A stretch of DNA of 64,000 bases from Flavobacterium sp. (lineage in GTDB: Bacteria; Bacteroidota; Bacteroidia; Flavobacteriales; Flavobacteriaceae), in assembly GCF_017744675.1 (NCBI RefSeq), contig NZ_JAGIAV010000003.1, positions 162,719 through 226,718 of the forward strand, read 5' to 3'. Positions 63,830 to 64,000 of the stretch are shown here, piece by piece. Position 1 is the stretch's first letter. The number at the start of each line of letters is the position of its first letter. The notes beneath the pieces are model-generated. The model was not told the origin of the DNA, did no database searches, and saw only the letters and a list, made by a program, of their open reading frames with translations. A program made the translations under genes and the position numbers.

Positions 63830-63935
63830 TAGCTCATAACTGCTACGCCGAAAATCTAGCGATTTTTCAAAACCTGTTCATCCGCAGAATATTTTTCTTA
63901 AATTGCCGCTACTAACGCCAAGCCGCGGCACGTTA
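63811..63935. repeat. attC-like imperfect inverted repeat 2
   Basis: The left arm TAACAGCGGTTTGGCG (63811-63826) and the right arm CGCCAAGCCGCGGCACGTTA (63916-63935) are imperfect complements ending in GTTA. The intervening about 90 bp include smaller pairings (TCGATTTTTC/ATCGATTT-like). Length about 125 bp. Confidence 0.55.
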
Positions 63936-63972
63936 GCGGTCAACTTTCGACACATCCCAGAAAAAAGACAAA

Positions 63973-64000
63973 ATGAGAACAACCCATCAATTTCTTGACA
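63973..64000 (+). CDS. Start of a further ORF cut by the window end
   Basis: ATG at 63973 begins MRTTHQFLD and runs out of the window. Its place just after an attC-like site suggests the next cassette gene. Nothing more can be said. Confidence 0.35.

Overview
The window is typical of a Bacteroidota genome, most likely a Flavobacterium-like species. The DNA is AT-rich, the promoters follow the TTTG / TAnnTTTG (-33/-7) pattern, lipoproteins are abundant, and there is a SusC/SusD pair, RHS-core toxin tips and Bacteroidota-type mobilization genes. No tRNA, rRNA or CRISPR array was seen.

1-4600 is ordinary chromosome: the end of a lysine/2-oxoadipate catabolic operon (ALDH7-like dehydrogenase, DUF1338/HglS-like dioxygenase) with a divergent Lrp regulator, an NmrA/SDR gene broken by a nonsense codon, bioB, and a small membrane protein.

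4600-11690 is an array of three orphan Rhs C-terminal toxin/immunity modules on the minus strand. Each carries only the last part of the RHS core, starting at the same codon ([10 protein letters not shown]), followed by a different toxin tip and one or two immunity candidates. IS1-family copies (one dead by mutation, one intact, one with the catalytic Glu replaced) lie between them.

10015-47975 can be read as three tandem mobile units with one shared plan, left to right: immunity gene(s), orphan Rhs tip, a variable toxin-antitoxin/defence slot, a conserved four-gene block (degenerate tyrosine recombinase, canonical tyrosine recombinase, P-loop ATPase with a winged helix, Toprim-like primase fragment), then regulators, cargo and mobilization genes. 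Unit A (10015-22894) has a three-gene Zn-ribbon / possible nuclease / HEPN cassette in its slot, plus a serine recombinase and a Rep-like HUH protein. Unit B (22959-37431) has a zeta toxin pair, an MNT-HEPN protein, a run of four orphan immunity-like lipoproteins, and a MobC/relaxase pair. Unit C (37488 to about 47975) has YefM-YoeB next to a decayed zeta antitoxin, and a MobA/MobB pair. The blocks of units B and C look clearly more GC-rich than the Rhs tips around them. The inferred theme is mobile elements that carry polymorphic toxin tips, immunity genes and addiction modules.

48224-57092 is a separate, GC-richer locus. A MauE/DoxX membrane protein with an extracytoplasmic domain and a small Cys-rich exported peptide (DUF6520-like) face a convergent SusC-SusD-S9 peptidase operon. 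This could be an uncharacterised secreted-peptide maturation or uptake system.

57700-64000 is a defence-like and cassette-like tail: a XRE regulator, a small secreted protein, an IS1595 transposase remnant, an RloC-like ATPase with a zinc-hook CxxC and an R/E/H nuclease-like C-terminus, an HNH endonuclease, and a DUF2971 protein flanked by two attC-like imperfect inverted repeats.
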